Shown here one piece after another: positions 46,410 through 55,307 of a stretch of DNA of 64,000 nt. The notes beneath the pieces were generated by a model. It did not search any database. It was not told the DNA's origin and saw nothing but the letters and a program-made list of their open reading frames with translations. The stretch's first letter is position 1; each line of letters opens with the position of its first letter. The stretch spans positions 1,674,001 through 1,738,000 of the forward strand of contig NZ_CP058552.1 in the NCBI RefSeq assembly GCF_013401555.1, written 5' to 3'. The translations under genes were made by a program, and so were the position numbers. The DNA is from Paenibacillus sp. E222. Lineage in GTDB: Bacteria > Bacillota > Bacilli > Paenibacillales > Paenibacillaceae.

Positions 46410-47483
46410 ATGATGAAAAAGTGGATTAGCGGTTTGGCGGCAGTGGCAATGACATCGGTATTACTTGCAGGATGCGGTAGCAGTACAGAGAGCGCAACAG
46501 GCGGATCAGGCAGCGGAGGCACAGCGCCAACCAAACTGGTCGTCTCTACTTGGGGATTCTCGGAAGATTTCTTTAATGAAGAAGTATTTGGTCCATTTGA
46601 AAAAGAACATAATGTAGACATTGTGCTTGAAGTGGGTAACAACGCTGAGCGTCTGAACAAAATCCGCCAAGGTACATCCAATGTTGATGTGATCTATTTG
46701 TCCGATTACTATGCACAACAAGGTATCGATGAAGGTCTGTTTGAGAAAATCGACCGTTCCAAAATTCCAAATGTAAATGACATTTATGATATTGCCAAAG
46801 CACCACTTGGTGAAGATTATGGCCCGGCCTACACGGTTGGCCAGCTCGGAATCGCTTATAACCCGGACCTCGTTAACAAAGAAGTCACTTCATGGGCAGA
46901 TCTGTGGGACCCGGCTTTTGCCAATAACTTGACCATTCCGAACATTACGGCAACCGCAGGCCCAATGGTATTGGATGCAGCTTCCCGTGTAGCCGGTAAC
47001 GAAACGTTTAATGAAGATGCCGCATTTGCGGAACTGAAAAAATTAAGCAGCAACGTTGTTAAATTTTACACGCAAACTTCCGAATTCGTGAATATGTTCT
47101 CCCAGGAAGAGATTGCTGGCGGACCGATTATGGAAATGTACTTCAAAGATTTGAAAGCGGCAGTGCCAAATGCGAAGTTTGTTACACCTAGCGAAGGTGC
47201 GTATGCCGTTATGAATACGATCAATGTCGTGAAAGGCAGCAAGAACAAAGAACTCGCCGAAGAATTCATCAACTGGCAGCTCAGCCAGGATGTACAAAGC
47301 AAATCTGCCAAAGCTAAAGTGGATTCCCCGGTAAATACGAAGGTTGAATTGAATGCCGAAGAAGCAGAAGGCGTAACGTATGGTGCTGACGTAGTCGGCA
47401 AGCTGAACAAGCTGGATATGGAATTTGTGAATCAACAGGCTAAAGCATGGACAGATCGTTGGAACCGCGAGATTGCACAATAA
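46410..47483 (+). CDS. ABC transporter substrate-binding lipoprotein (PotD-like), predicted purine/nucleoside importer
   Basis: Protein of 357 residues. Lipoprotein signal MMKKWISGLAAVAMTSVLLAGC, lipobox LAGC. The mature part is a type II binding protein of the spermidine/thiamine/iron group (KLVVSTWGFSEDFFNEEVFGPFEKEHNVDI; DLWDPAFANNLTIPNI). The ligand cannot be read directly. The following genes are a nucleoside hydrolase, two permeases, an ATPase and adenine deaminase, so a purine nucleoside or base is the best guess. ATG 46410 follows CAGGGGGA. A small hairpin (47490-47507) follows the stop. Confidence 0.85.
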   Translation: MMKKWISGLAAVAMTSVLLAGCGSSTESATGGSGSGGTAPTKLVVSTWGFSEDFFNEEVFGPFEKEHNVDIVLEVGNNAERLNKIRQGTSNVDVIYLSDYYAQQGIDEGLFEKIDRSKIPNVNDIYDIAKAPLGEDYGPAYTVGQLGIAYNPDLVNKEVTSWADLWDPAFANNLTIPNITATAGPMVLDAASRVAGNETFNEDAAFAELKKLSSNVVKFYTQTSEFVNMFSQEEIAGGPIMEMYFKDLKAAVPNAKFVTPSEGAYAVMNTINVVKGSKNKELAEEFINWQLSQDVQSKSAKAKVDSPVNTKVELNAEEAEGVTYGADVVGKLNKLDMEFVNQQAKAWTDRWNREIAQ

Positions 47484-47489
47484 GCTTAA

Positions 47490-47507
47490 TTATCGTTAGA
47501 ACGATAA
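47490..47507 (+). other. Intercistronic hairpin
   Basis: TTATCGTT and AACGATAA with AG between, 6 bp after the binding-protein stop. There is no T-run, so it probably shields the 3' end of the abundant binding-protein message. Confidence 0.45.
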
Positions 47508-47589
47508 GGTTTAGAGACAGGTATGATTGTACTCGACAAACAAAAATTTGCAGCAAGCAATCATTTAACGGCAGAGGAGTTGGGAATGT

Positions 47590-48528
47590 ATGAGTGAAAC
47601 AGGGAATCGCATCATTCTGGATGTGGATACCGGTATTGATGACGCGCTGGCGATCTTGCTGGCCGTCAAGATTCGGAAGCTGGACATTCTCGGGATTACC
47701 ACGGTCTGCGGGAACGTATCGCTTCAGCAGGCAACGGATAATACTTGCAAAATTCTCGAGCTGGTGGGAGCACCCTCCATTCCGGTCATTGCCGGAGCGG
47801 CTGGGCCACTCACACGCAAGTCTCACTATGAGCACCGGGTACATGGACAAGACGGATTGGGTGGTGCGCTGCCTGATCCGGCCGTGTCCAAGCAGGCGGA
47901 TGAAGGTTTTGCCCCTGAATTTATCGTTGAACAAGCGAAGTTGCACCCAGGCGAACTAACACTGATCATGACTGCGCCGTTAACGAATCTGGCTCTGGCT
48001 TTAATGAAGTGTCCTGAACTACCTACATTATTGAAGGAAGTCATCTTCATGGGTGGTGTCGTTCGTGGGCATGGCAACATTACACCTACTGCGGAGTACA
48101 ACACGTACGCTGATCCCGAAGCCGCACGCATTGTATTACATGCAGGTTTCGAGAAGCTTACGCAGGTGGGCTTGGATGTTACCCGCCAAACGCTGCTGAA
48201 TGAAGAAGCCATCGGACGATTGACTGATCCAGTATTGCGCGATTACGTGGCACAGAGCACAGAGATTTACATCAAGCGGTATGAAGAAATGAACGGCATA
48301 CGCGCCTGTGCCCTGCATGATCCATTGGCCGTTGGCGTCGCTCTTGCCCCGGAACTGGTTGGACGCAAATCGTATTACGTCGATGTAGAGACGGCCAGCC
48401 GCCTGTGTGATGGTCAGATGGTATGTGACTTCCAAAACCGTTTGGGCGAACAACCCAACACATTGGTATGCGAAACGGTAGATGCCGAAGCATTCCTTGA
48501 ACTGTTTATTAACGCATTAAATGCGTAG
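47590..48528 (+). CDS. Purine/pyrimidine nucleoside hydrolase (IUNH family)
   Basis: Protein of 312 residues with a canonical N-terminal calcium motif DVDTGIDDA, IMTAPLTNLALAL, VIFMGGVVRGHGNITPTAEYNTYADPEAA and CALHDPLAVGVAL (conserved His-Asp). It splits ribonucleosides into base and ribose in the cytoplasm (no signal peptide). Its place inside an ABC importer operon suggests that the imported solute is a nucleoside. GAGGAG precedes ATG 47590; an out-of-frame ATG at 47586 gives only a three-codon peptide. Confidence 0.92.
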   Translation: MSETGNRIILDVDTGIDDALAILLAVKIRKLDILGITTVCGNVSLQQATDNTCKILELVGAPSIPVIAGAAGPLTRKSHYEHRVHGQDGLGGALPDPAVSKQADEGFAPEFIVEQAKLHPGELTLIMTAPLTNLALALMKCPELPTLLKEVIFMGGVVRGHGNITPTAEYNTYADPEAARIVLHAGFEKLTQVGLDVTRQTLLNEEAIGRLTDPVLRDYVAQSTEIYIKRYEEMNGIRACALHDPLAVGVALAPELVGRKSYYVDVETASRLCDGQMVCDFQNRLGEQPNTLVCETVDAEAFLELFINALNA

Positions 48529-48589
48529 CCATGATCTTCACGGCATTGGGGTACAGTCTAAAAATCAATCCTTACGTATTTCGCTGGTA

Positions 48590-48720
48590 GTGGAGGGGAC
48601 GAAATCGATTCTGTAGAAGCGAAGCGTTCGCCTTTATCCTTGGATTTTTCCTTCTAAACAGAAGGAGATCAAGAAAATCCAAGGATAACAGCGATCGAAA
48701 GAACGATTCGTAACCGTAAC
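48590..48720 (+). repeat. Structured intergenic repeat, family 2, copy B (short form)
   Basis: It shares GGAGGGGAC, GAAGCGAAGCGTTCGCC and GGATAACAGCGATC with copy C but lacks the central AGCTTTC hairpin. Stems are kept by compensatory changes: TTATCCTTGGATTTT (48634-48648) pairs perfectly with AAAATCCAAGGATAA (48674-48688), and CCTTCT with AGAAGG. It fills the 282-bp gap inside the putative purine operon. Confidence 0.7.
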
Positions 48721-48810
48721 GGCTGGTGCGACTAACGTGTAGCATTTATTTTGAAATGTGCTCCAATGAAACGTGTGAATAAAACCATTTTATAAGTCAG
48801 GAGTACCGCG

Positions 48811-49629
48811 ATGAAGAAATCAGTATACTGGCTATTGCTGCCGGGATTTGTGTTTTTGGCGGCATTTATGATCATTCCGATTGTCCTGACGATCGGATCG
48901 ACGTTTTTTCAGGAAAACTCCTTCACGTTTGAAGGATACATGCATTTTTTCAGAGACCCTTACTTTTTGAAAATATTGCTTACGACGCTGCAGGTCAGCG
49001 TGGTCACCACCATCGTCTGCGTGGTGCTCGGATTCCCGACAGCTTATTATATTTCACGGAAAGCGCCGCGCCGCAAAGGCATTTTGCTCGCGCTGGCCAT
49101 CTTCCCGCTGCTGACGAGCCCGGTTGTGCGCTCGTTTAGCTGGATGATTATTCTCGGACGCAAAGGGCTGATCAACAACGCCCTCGTTGGGCTTGGTATC
49201 GTGGACAAGCCGCTGGATATTCTGTATACGCCGGCAGCCATGATGATTGGTTTGACCCATCTGTTCCTGCCGCTCATGATCATTTCCCTGGTCGGTGTGC
49301 TTGAGAACATCGATGGTGATCTGCTTAAGGCAGCGCAGAGCCTCGGTGCATCCCGCTTTACGGCATTCCGCCGGGTGGTGTTCCCGCTGGCTGTGCCAGG
49401 GCTTGTGATCGGAGCCGTACTTGTTTTTGTCGGAAGCCTGACGGCTTATACGACGCCTGCACTATTGGGAGGCAAACAGCGCGTAATTGCGACGTTCCTC
49501 TATCAGAACGCCATGACCCTGAACGACTGGTATCTGGCCTCAGTCGTTGCTGCGATTATGATTGTCATTACGTTTGTCGTGGTCGGTGTCATGAACAAAA
49601 TGGCCAAAACTTTAAATCCGAAGGGGTAG
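48811..49629 (+). CDS. ABC permease, PotB-like (purine operon)
   Basis: Protein of 272 residues with six membrane helices and the EAA loop GDLLKAAQSLGASRFTAFRRVVFPLAVPG. It is of the spermidine/putrescine/iron (PotB) type. CAGGAGT precedes ATG 48811. Four bases separate it from the next permease, with which it should form the channel. Confidence 0.9.
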   Translation: MKKSVYWLLLPGFVFLAAFMIIPIVLTIGSTFFQENSFTFEGYMHFFRDPYFLKILLTTLQVSVVTTIVCVVLGFPTAYYISRKAPRRKGILLALAIFPLLTSPVVRSFSWMIILGRKGLINNALVGLGIVDKPLDILYTPAAMMIGLTHLFLPLMIISLVGVLENIDGDLLKAAQSLGASRFTAFRRVVFPLAVPGLVIGAVLVFVGSLTAYTTPALLGGKQRVIATFLYQNAMTLNDWYLASVVAAIMIVITFVVVGVMNKMAKTLNPKG

Positions 49630-49633
49630 ACAT

Positions 49634-50425
49634 ATGCGGGAGAAACATATCGGGCTGGGCCTGTTCAGTCTGCTGGTCTTTATCTTTCTGCTGGGCCCGC
49701 TTCTGATCATCTCGGTGACTTCGTTTGAACCGGGGACGGTACTCAAATTTCCGCCGGAGGGCTTCTCCCTCCGCTGGTACGAGAATATTTTCAACACAGG
49801 CGGTTTCCTCCGCACGTTCCAGACGTCCATCATCATTTCCCTACTGGGAAACTTGTTGGCGCTGTTGCTCGGGGTTCCGGCTGCGTACGCACTTAGTCGT
49901 TATGATTTCAAAGGCAAGTCGGTGCTGAATGCATTGTTCCTGTCTCCGGTACTCATTCCGGGAATCGTGCTTGGTTTTACATTGATGAAATACCTGATCG
50001 TGATCTATCATTTGCCGATGTATCTAGGTCTGCTAATCGGTCACACGATTATTATGCTTCCATTTATCATTCGCGTTATCGCATCGAGTCTGTCGAGCTT
50101 TGACTTTGCGGTAGAAGAAGCAGCCCTGAGTCTCGGCGCAGGACGGGTTAGAACGTTCTTCCAGATCGTGCTGCCTAACATTCGCTCAGGGATTCTCGCG
50201 GCGGTGCTGATTGCCTTTCTGGAGTCGTTCAACAACGTGGACATTTCCGTGTTTATGACCGGACCAGGGGTAAGCACATTGCCAATTCAGATGCTGACCT
50301 ATGTAGAAAATTATTTTGACCCAACCATTGCAGCCATTTCCGTGCTTTTGATGGTATTGACTGGACTTTTAATGTTCGTGATCGAACGGATCATGGGCGG
50401 ATTCTCATACTTTACTAAACGTTAA
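49634..50425 (+). CDS. ABC permease, PotC-like (purine operon)
   Basis: Protein of 263 residues, six membrane helices; EAA loop VEEAALSLGAGRVRTFFQIVLPNIRSG; the end VIERIMGGFSYFTKR is cytoplasmic. It is the second half of the channel. Its start follows the previous stop by 4 bp and its stop lies within 20 bp of the ATPase start, so the three genes are translationally linked. Confidence 0.9.
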   Translation: MREKHIGLGLFSLLVFIFLLGPLLIISVTSFEPGTVLKFPPEGFSLRWYENIFNTGGFLRTFQTSIIISLLGNLLALLLGVPAAYALSRYDFKGKSVLNALFLSPVLIPGIVLGFTLMKYLIVIYHLPMYLGLLIGHTIIMLPFIIRVIASSLSSFDFAVEEAALSLGAGRVRTFFQIVLPNIRSGILAAVLIAFLESFNNVDISVFMTGPGVSTLPIQMLTYVENYFDPTIAAISVLLMVLTGLLMFVIERIMGGFSYFTKR

Positions 50426-50443
50426 TTGGAGGCGCAGAACGCT

Positions 50444-51502
50444 ATGGCATTGCTGACATTGGATCGCGTATCGGTGGCTTACGATAACCAGACGATCCTG
50501 AAGGATTTTCAATTGGAGCTGGAAAAAGGTAAGCTGCTCTCCCTGCTCGGACCGAGCGGTTGCGGCAAAACAACTACGCTGCGCCTCATCGCCGGATTCC
50601 TGGAAGCAACACAGGGCAAGTTTATGTTCGGCGGCAAGGATTACACGAAGGTTCCGGTAAACAAGCGGAATTTCGGATTTGTATTTCAGAGTTATGCGCT
50701 GTTCCCGCATCTGTCTGTCTATGACAACGTGGCCTTCGGCCTGCGGATGCGCAAGGTAAAAGATAAGGATATTTCTTCACGCGTAATGCGCATCCTTGAA
50801 GTGGTGAACCTGAACGGCTTCGAGAAACGCTTCCCGCAGGAACTTTCCGGTGGACAGCGTCAGCGTGTGGCGATTGCCCGCGCACTCGTCATTGAACCGG
50901 ATTTGCTGTTGTTCGATGAACCACTCAGTAACCTGGATGCCAACCTGCGGCTGAATATGCGGGTGGAGATCCGCCGGATTCAGCAGGAACTGGGCATTAC
51001 GACACTTTATGTCTCTCATGATCAGGAGGAGTGCTTCTCCATTTCGGATCAGGTAGCGATTATGAACAAAGGCGTTGTCGAGCAGCTCGACCGTCCGGAA
51101 ACCATTTTTAAATACCCGGCCACGGAATTTGTAGCCCAATTTATCGGCTTCCACAATTTTATTGAATTCGCAGAGCGCAGTGATGCAGGAGAGGTGATCA
51201 CGCTGAAAGCGGGTGGTCGTTTGTTCACGGCAACAGCGCATCCCGGAACAGCACGTCCCGGTGCACGCAAAGGTGCGATTCGCCCGGATGATCTGATGGT
51301 TAGTGGAGATACCTCCGGGGACATGGCAAATGCTTTGCCAGGGATTATCAAAGTAAGCACGTACCTTGGACGCAGTTATCAGTACGTCATTGAGACAGAA
51401 CTTGGCGACTTCACAGCCAATCAGGAGATGGAGACACCTTATCTCAGCGGACAGCGGGTTAATCTGATTTTCCCGCAGGATAAACTTGTTCTTGTGGAAT
51501 AG
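50444..51502 (+). CDS. ABC ATPase, PotA-like (purine operon)
   Basis: Protein of 352 residues. Walker [10 protein letters not shown], signature LSGGQRQRV, Walker B LLLFDEPLSNLD, switch His in VSHDQEE, and a C-terminal TOBE domain (about 240-352). It energises uptake through the two preceding permeases. ATG 50444 follows TTGGAGGCG; reading from that TTG would place the start inside the ribosome site. Adenine deaminase follows 119 bp downstream with no terminator seen. Confidence 0.92.
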   Translation: MALLTLDRVSVAYDNQTILKDFQLELEKGKLLSLLGPSGCGKTTTLRLIAGFLEATQGKFMFGGKDYTKVPVNKRNFGFVFQSYALFPHLSVYDNVAFGLRMRKVKDKDISSRVMRILEVVNLNGFEKRFPQELSGGQRQRVAIARALVIEPDLLLFDEPLSNLDANLRLNMRVEIRRIQQELGITTLYVSHDQEECFSISDQVAIMNKGVVEQLDRPETIFKYPATEFVAQFIGFHNFIEFAERSDAGEVITLKAGGRLFTATAHPGTARPGARKGAIRPDDLMVSGDTSGDMANALPGIIKVSTYLGRSYQYVIETELGDFTANQEMETPYLSGQRVNLIFPQDKLVLVE

Positions 51503-51621
51503 CAGCAGGAAGCAGAAGCAGCAAAAGAGGCATTTATCAGCTGAATCCAGAGCAATATAGCTAGTTGTAGCTGCTGCTCTGGATCGCTGTAAGATGCTCA
51601 TGAAGAAGGAGATTATGCCCC

Positions 51622-53379
51622 ATGCGTGCAGATCAACTAATTAAGAATGTACATGTGTATAACAGTTATTATAAACGATTCGAAATAAACAACGTGGCTG
51701 TACTGGACGGTAGATTTATGTATGTTGGTCCAGGCGGCCCGGAGATGATTGAAGCTGATGAAGTGATTGATGCACGCGGACGTTACATGATTCCGGGCCT
51801 TATTGATATTCATCTGCACATTGAGAGTACGATGGTGACACCGACAACCTTTTCCCATGGCCTGATCCGCTGCGGAGTAACGTCCATTGTGGCGGAACCG
51901 CATGAGATGGCGAACGTGTTTGGGCTGGAAGGTGTGCAGGAGATGATGTCGGCCAGTCGCGAGACAACGGTAGACATGTTCTACGCTATCCCAAGCTCCG
52001 TTCCAGCGACACCGATGGAAACAACAGGTGGTTCAATCGAAATCGAAGACATGGATGTGCTGCTCGCTACTGGAGAGATCATCTGTCTCGGTGAGATCAT
52101 GAACTATGTGGACGTCATCCGTGATCCGGAATGCAAGACCAATCAGATTCTTCAGCATATTCGCAAAAACTATCCAGATCTTGTGATCGAAGGTCATACA
52201 CCGAAATTGCTTGGGCTGGATCTGCACCGACTGATCTATGCGGGCATCGATTCCGATCATACGCATCAGAGTATTGAAGGCTTGCAGGCTCGAATTGCGG
52301 CAGGTATGTTCATTGAAATCCAGGAAAAATCGATGACGCCTGAAGTTATGGAATATCTGATTCAGCATGATGTCGCTCAGCATTTCTGCTTCGTAACGGA
52401 CGATGTTATGCCGGATTCGCTGGTGGAACGGGGACATCTGGATCATATCGTGCGTAAGGCCATTCGGATGGGTATGCGCCCGGAAGATGCGATTTACGCT
52501 GCAACCTCAACCCCTGCATCCCGGATGAAAATGACCGATCGCGGTAGCATTGCCCCAGGCAAAGTGGCGGACTATGTGCTGCTGTCCAACTTAGATACAC
52601 TTGCAGTAGAGCAGGTATACAAAAATGGCCGTAAAGCTTATGACGACTACGAACCGTACAAGCAGGACCGAATTAGTGGACAGTTCCCACCTCACTTTTA
52701 CAAGAGCGTGCAGTTGGATCTGCTGGGAGCCGAGGATTTTGCAATCCGTTTGTCTGATCCAAAGGTGAATGGGCAAAGTGAAGCATCTGACTCAGACGCG
52801 CAGTTATCTGAAAATGGTTTAAACAACTGCCGGGTTATGATGGTTAAGGATGGTTCAACCTTTGTGGAAGAGCATATTGCGCAGGTTCAGGCTGCGAATG
52901 GTGAACTGCTCTGGGAAGAGAGCGAATATGGACAGATTGCGACCTTTGAACGTTATGGAGTGAACGGTAACCGAGCACATGGTTTGATTGGTGGAGACTC
53001 GATCAAGCGTGGTGCCATTGCAACAACATATTCACATGATAACCACAACCTATTGGTCGTAGGGCGCAATCGTGAAGATATGATCTTGGCGGCTAACACG
53101 GTAATTTCGAGCCAGGGTGGGTTCTGTGTGGTGGAAGACGGGAAAGTGTTGTCCCATCTCGAACTTCCTGTTGGTGGTATATTGACGGAGGAACCGCTGG
53201 CGGTGGTGTCACACCAAGTAAAAGAGCTCCGTGCAGCGATGTTGTCTCTTGGTTACGTGCACTATAACCCGATCATGTCCATCAGTACCCACTCCCTTGC
53301 GGTAAGTCCGGCTCTGAAAATTACCGATCACGGCCTGATTGATGTGAATGCAGGCAAGGTTGTTCCGTTGATACTTTAA
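51622..53379 (+). CDS. ade: Adenine deaminase
   Basis: Protein of 585 residues, the usual length of Bacillus AdeC. The amidohydrolase metal motif is PGLIDIHLHIEST (about 55-67), followed by GVTSIVAEPHEMANV, GHTPKL, CFVTDDVMPDSL and a C-terminal domain ending near NPIMSISTHSLAVSPALKITDHGLID. It deaminates adenine to hypoxanthine and ammonia in the cytoplasm. After the nucleoside hydrolase step it would feed adenine from adenosine into salvage or nitrogen supply. AAGGAG precedes ATG 51622, and a strong terminator ends the operon. Confidence 0.94.
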   Translation: MRADQLIKNVHVYNSYYKRFEINNVAVLDGRFMYVGPGGPEMIEADEVIDARGRYMIPGLIDIHLHIESTMVTPTTFSHGLIRCGVTSIVAEPHEMANVFGLEGVQEMMSASRETTVDMFYAIPSSVPATPMETTGGSIEIEDMDVLLATGEIICLGEIMNYVDVIRDPECKTNQILQHIRKNYPDLVIEGHTPKLLGLDLHRLIYAGIDSDHTHQSIEGLQARIAAGMFIEIQEKSMTPEVMEYLIQHDVAQHFCFVTDDVMPDSLVERGHLDHIVRKAIRMGMRPEDAIYAATSTPASRMKMTDRGSIAPGKVADYVLLSNLDTLAVEQVYKNGRKAYDDYEPYKQDRISGQFPPHFYKSVQLDLLGAEDFAIRLSDPKVNGQSEASDSDAQLSENGLNNCRVMMVKDGSTFVEEHIAQVQAANGELLWEESEYGQIATFERYGVNGNRAHGLIGGDSIKRGAIATTYSHDNHNLLVVGRNREDMILAANTVISSQGGFCVVEDGKVLSHLELPVGGILTEEPLAVVSHQVKELRAAMLSLGYVHYNPIMSISTHSLAVSPALKITDHGLIDVNAGKVVPLIL

Positions 53380-53455
53380 TTCGAATACACACATTTTGTG
53401 ATGTATCTCCAATTAGATTGTTGATCGTGAATTAATGTTAAATTAAAAAATTGGT

Positions 53456-53504
53456 GACACCCCATCTCACTATCATCATGTTGTGAGACGGGGTGTTTTT
53501 TTTG
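53456..53504 (+). terminator. Terminator of the purine operon
   Basis: ACACCCCATCTCAC pairs with GTGAGACGGGGTGT, followed by TTTTTTT. Confidence 0.9.
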
Positions 53505-53620
53505 TGCAGGATCAAACAGAGAGGAATTGGAAGTGATTCATTATTTGGACGAAGCAAATGAATACATATATAGTAAGAAGAGAATGTTCGGAGCCAACGC
53601 CAGGAGGATAAGTAGCATTT

Positions 53621-54358
53621 ATGAAAAAATTAAATAAAACAAAAGCCATCTTTTTCGATGTAGACGATACCCTGTATGACCACTTGCAACCGTTGAAAGG
53701 AGCACTACAGGAGGTTCTTGGTTTATCAGATGATTTTCCGTATGATCAGGCATACCATCGCTTCCGTTATTATAGCGACTGGCTGTCTGCCCAAGAAGAC
53801 TTGTCTGCTGTACCCGAACCGGAAGCGGTGGAACGGATGCGACATCGCAGATTTGAGCTGACCATGGCGGAGTTTGGACATCCGCTACAACCGGGGCAGG
53901 CTGAAGAACTGCAAGCACAGTATTTGAGTAGACAGTTTCAGATTCAGCCCTTTGATGGAGCATATGAACTTATCCGAAGACTTCTTGCAGAAGGGCATGT
54001 GGTGGGATTAATTACCAATGGAGAAGGAAAACATCAGCAGCGGAAGCTCGAAGCGCTGGATGTACTCAGTCTTATTCCCGAGGAACGCATTTTCATATCG
54101 GGTACCCTTGGTTACGCCAAGCCGGATCGCAGATTGTTTGAGCATGTAAGCGGGCAGACGGGATCGGATTCCGGTTCCAGTTATTACATCGGCGATTCCT
54201 GGCGCAATGATGTTGTCGGTGCAGTGGATGCCGGATGGAAAGTGATCTGGTTCAACCATCGTGGTGCTTTGCCAGAATCAGAGCATCAGCCACATCATGT
54301 AGCGCGCAGTTATGAAGAGGTAAGCCGTATCCTTACATCCGAGTTGATTCAACAATAA
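53621..54358 (+). CDS. HAD-superfamily hydrolase
   Basis: Protein of 245 residues. HAD motifs: FFDVDDTLYDH (nucleophile Asp), LITNGEGKHQQRK, the Lys in GYAKPDRRLFE, and YIGDSWRNDVVGAVDAGW. The all-helical cap after motif I fits subfamily I phosphatases of the YfnB/YjjG type. Substrates may be nucleotides or sugar phosphates; context does not decide. AGGAGG lies upstream with rather long spacing (13 bp). It is monocistronic with a terminator. Confidence 0.85.
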   Translation: MKKLNKTKAIFFDVDDTLYDHLQPLKGALQEVLGLSDDFPYDQAYHRFRYYSDWLSAQEDLSAVPEPEAVERMRHRRFELTMAEFGHPLQPGQAEELQAQYLSRQFQIQPFDGAYELIRRLLAEGHVVGLITNGEGKHQQRKLEALDVLSLIPEERIFISGTLGYAKPDRRLFEHVSGQTGSDSGSSYYIGDSWRNDVVGAVDAGWKVIWFNHRGALPESEHQPHHVARSYEEVSRILTSELIQQ

Positions 54359-54381
54359 AGCGTACGCTATGTGCGTTGGTG

Positions 54382-54418
54382 CAGTCCTGACCCTCCATGA
54401 GGATTAGGGCTGTTTTTT
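54382..54418 (+). terminator. Terminator after HAD gene
   Basis: CAGTCCTGACCCT pairs with the GATTAGGGCTG side, followed by TTTTTTG. The next 150 bp contain only small imperfect hairpins and no gene. Confidence 0.7.
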
Positions 54419-54568
54419 GTTATATACGACGTGAGGATTGTTATTGTACATCGGTGAAAATCGAGGTATAGATACTGTGTGTAAAGGTGCTTAAAAGGGT
54501 CTTCCTACCCAAGCCAAATATGAAGCGTAGCTTCATGGAATCTTCATTCGAAAGAGTAGGCTAAAGCC

Positions 54569-54597
54569 TTCACAAAGGATAAGGGCAGTGTTATAAT
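54569..54597 (+). promoter_or_regulatory. SigA promoter of dps
   Basis: TTCACA (54569-54574), 17 bp, TATAAT (54592-54597). Confidence 0.72.
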
Positions 54598-54607
54598 TAA
54601 AACAAGA

Positions 54608-54624
54608 TTTAGATTAAGTCTAAA
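54608..54624. promoter_or_regulatory. PerR box before dps
   Basis: TTTAGATTAAGTCTAAA is an 8-1-8 palindrome with one mismatch, close to the Per consensus TTATAATNATTATAA. It lies right after the expected transcription start, so PerR should repress until peroxide oxidises it. Confidence 0.7.
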
Positions 54625-54698
54625 TTAAAAAAACGGAAGCAAGTTAAATTACGTTATCAAAATCAAAACTATATCGTATTCGAGAGGGGATAAATTCC

Positions 54699-55178
54699 AT
54701 GAGCACAATCCAAACTAGAAACAATACTTTTGCAAACCATGCCACTGAACTTCAAGAGGTCCTGAACCGCCAGATCGCAGGTTGGTCTGTACTGTACACC
54801 AAACTGCACCACTTCCACTGGTATGTGAAAGGTCCTCATTTCTTCACACTGCATGCCAAATTCGAAGAGTTGTATAACTTGGCTACGGCGAATATGGACG
54901 AAGCCGCAGAACGTCTGTTGGCCATTGGTGGACGTCCGGTCGCAACGATGGCTGAACAACTGCGGTTGTCACCTGTTGAGGAAGCACAGGGACAGTTGTC
55001 GGCTGAAAAAATGGTAGAAACCGTAGTTGCTGATCTGCAAGCGATGGTGGGTGTTATTAACCAGGGTATTCAAGCAGCAGGCGAAGCTGAGGATCATGCG
55101 ACTGAAGATATGCTGATTGGATTCACCGCTGCCTTGGATAAAGAGGTCTGGATGTTAAACGCATTTCTGGGCAAATAA
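54699..55178 (+). CDS. dps: Dps/MrgA-type DNA-protecting ferritin-like protein
   Basis: Protein of 159 residues with the Dps ferroxidase signature: HHFHWYVKGPHFFTLHAKFEELY and MDEAAERLLAIGGRP, which supply His, Asp and Glu iron ligands at the dimer interface. It forms a 12-mer shell that oxidises and stores ferrous iron using peroxide and can coat DNA. GAGAGGGG precedes ATG 54699. A PerR box and good promoter lie upstream. The NO synthase gene follows from its own promoter. Confidence 0.95.
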   Translation: MSTIQTRNNTFANHATELQEVLNRQIAGWSVLYTKLHHFHWYVKGPHFFTLHAKFEELYNLATANMDEAAERLLAIGGRPVATMAEQLRLSPVEEAQGQLSAEKMVETVVADLQAMVGVINQGIQAAGEAEDHATEDMLIGFTAALDKEVWMLNAFLGK

Positions 55179-55241
55179 GCTAAGTTAGCATGCATCCTGA
55201 ACAAACGATATGTAGAGTCCGTGAACAAAGTGCCCGTTCGC

Positions 55242-55270
55242 TTACAAATCCGGTGTGCTTGCCGTATAAT
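55242..55270 (+). promoter_or_regulatory. Promoter of nos
   Basis: TTACAA (55242-55247), 17 bp, TATAAT (55265-55270), 37 bp before the start codon. Confidence 0.65.
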
Positions 55271-55307
55271 GATGGCATTCAAGATGTATAGATTGGTGGA
55301 GTGAATA

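Noticed and set aside
48590..48720. Copy B of the structured repeat as a metabolite riboswitch for the permease genes
   Set aside because: Related copies lie in both orientations and beside unrelated gene ends, so a dispersed element is more likely than a cis ligand sensor.
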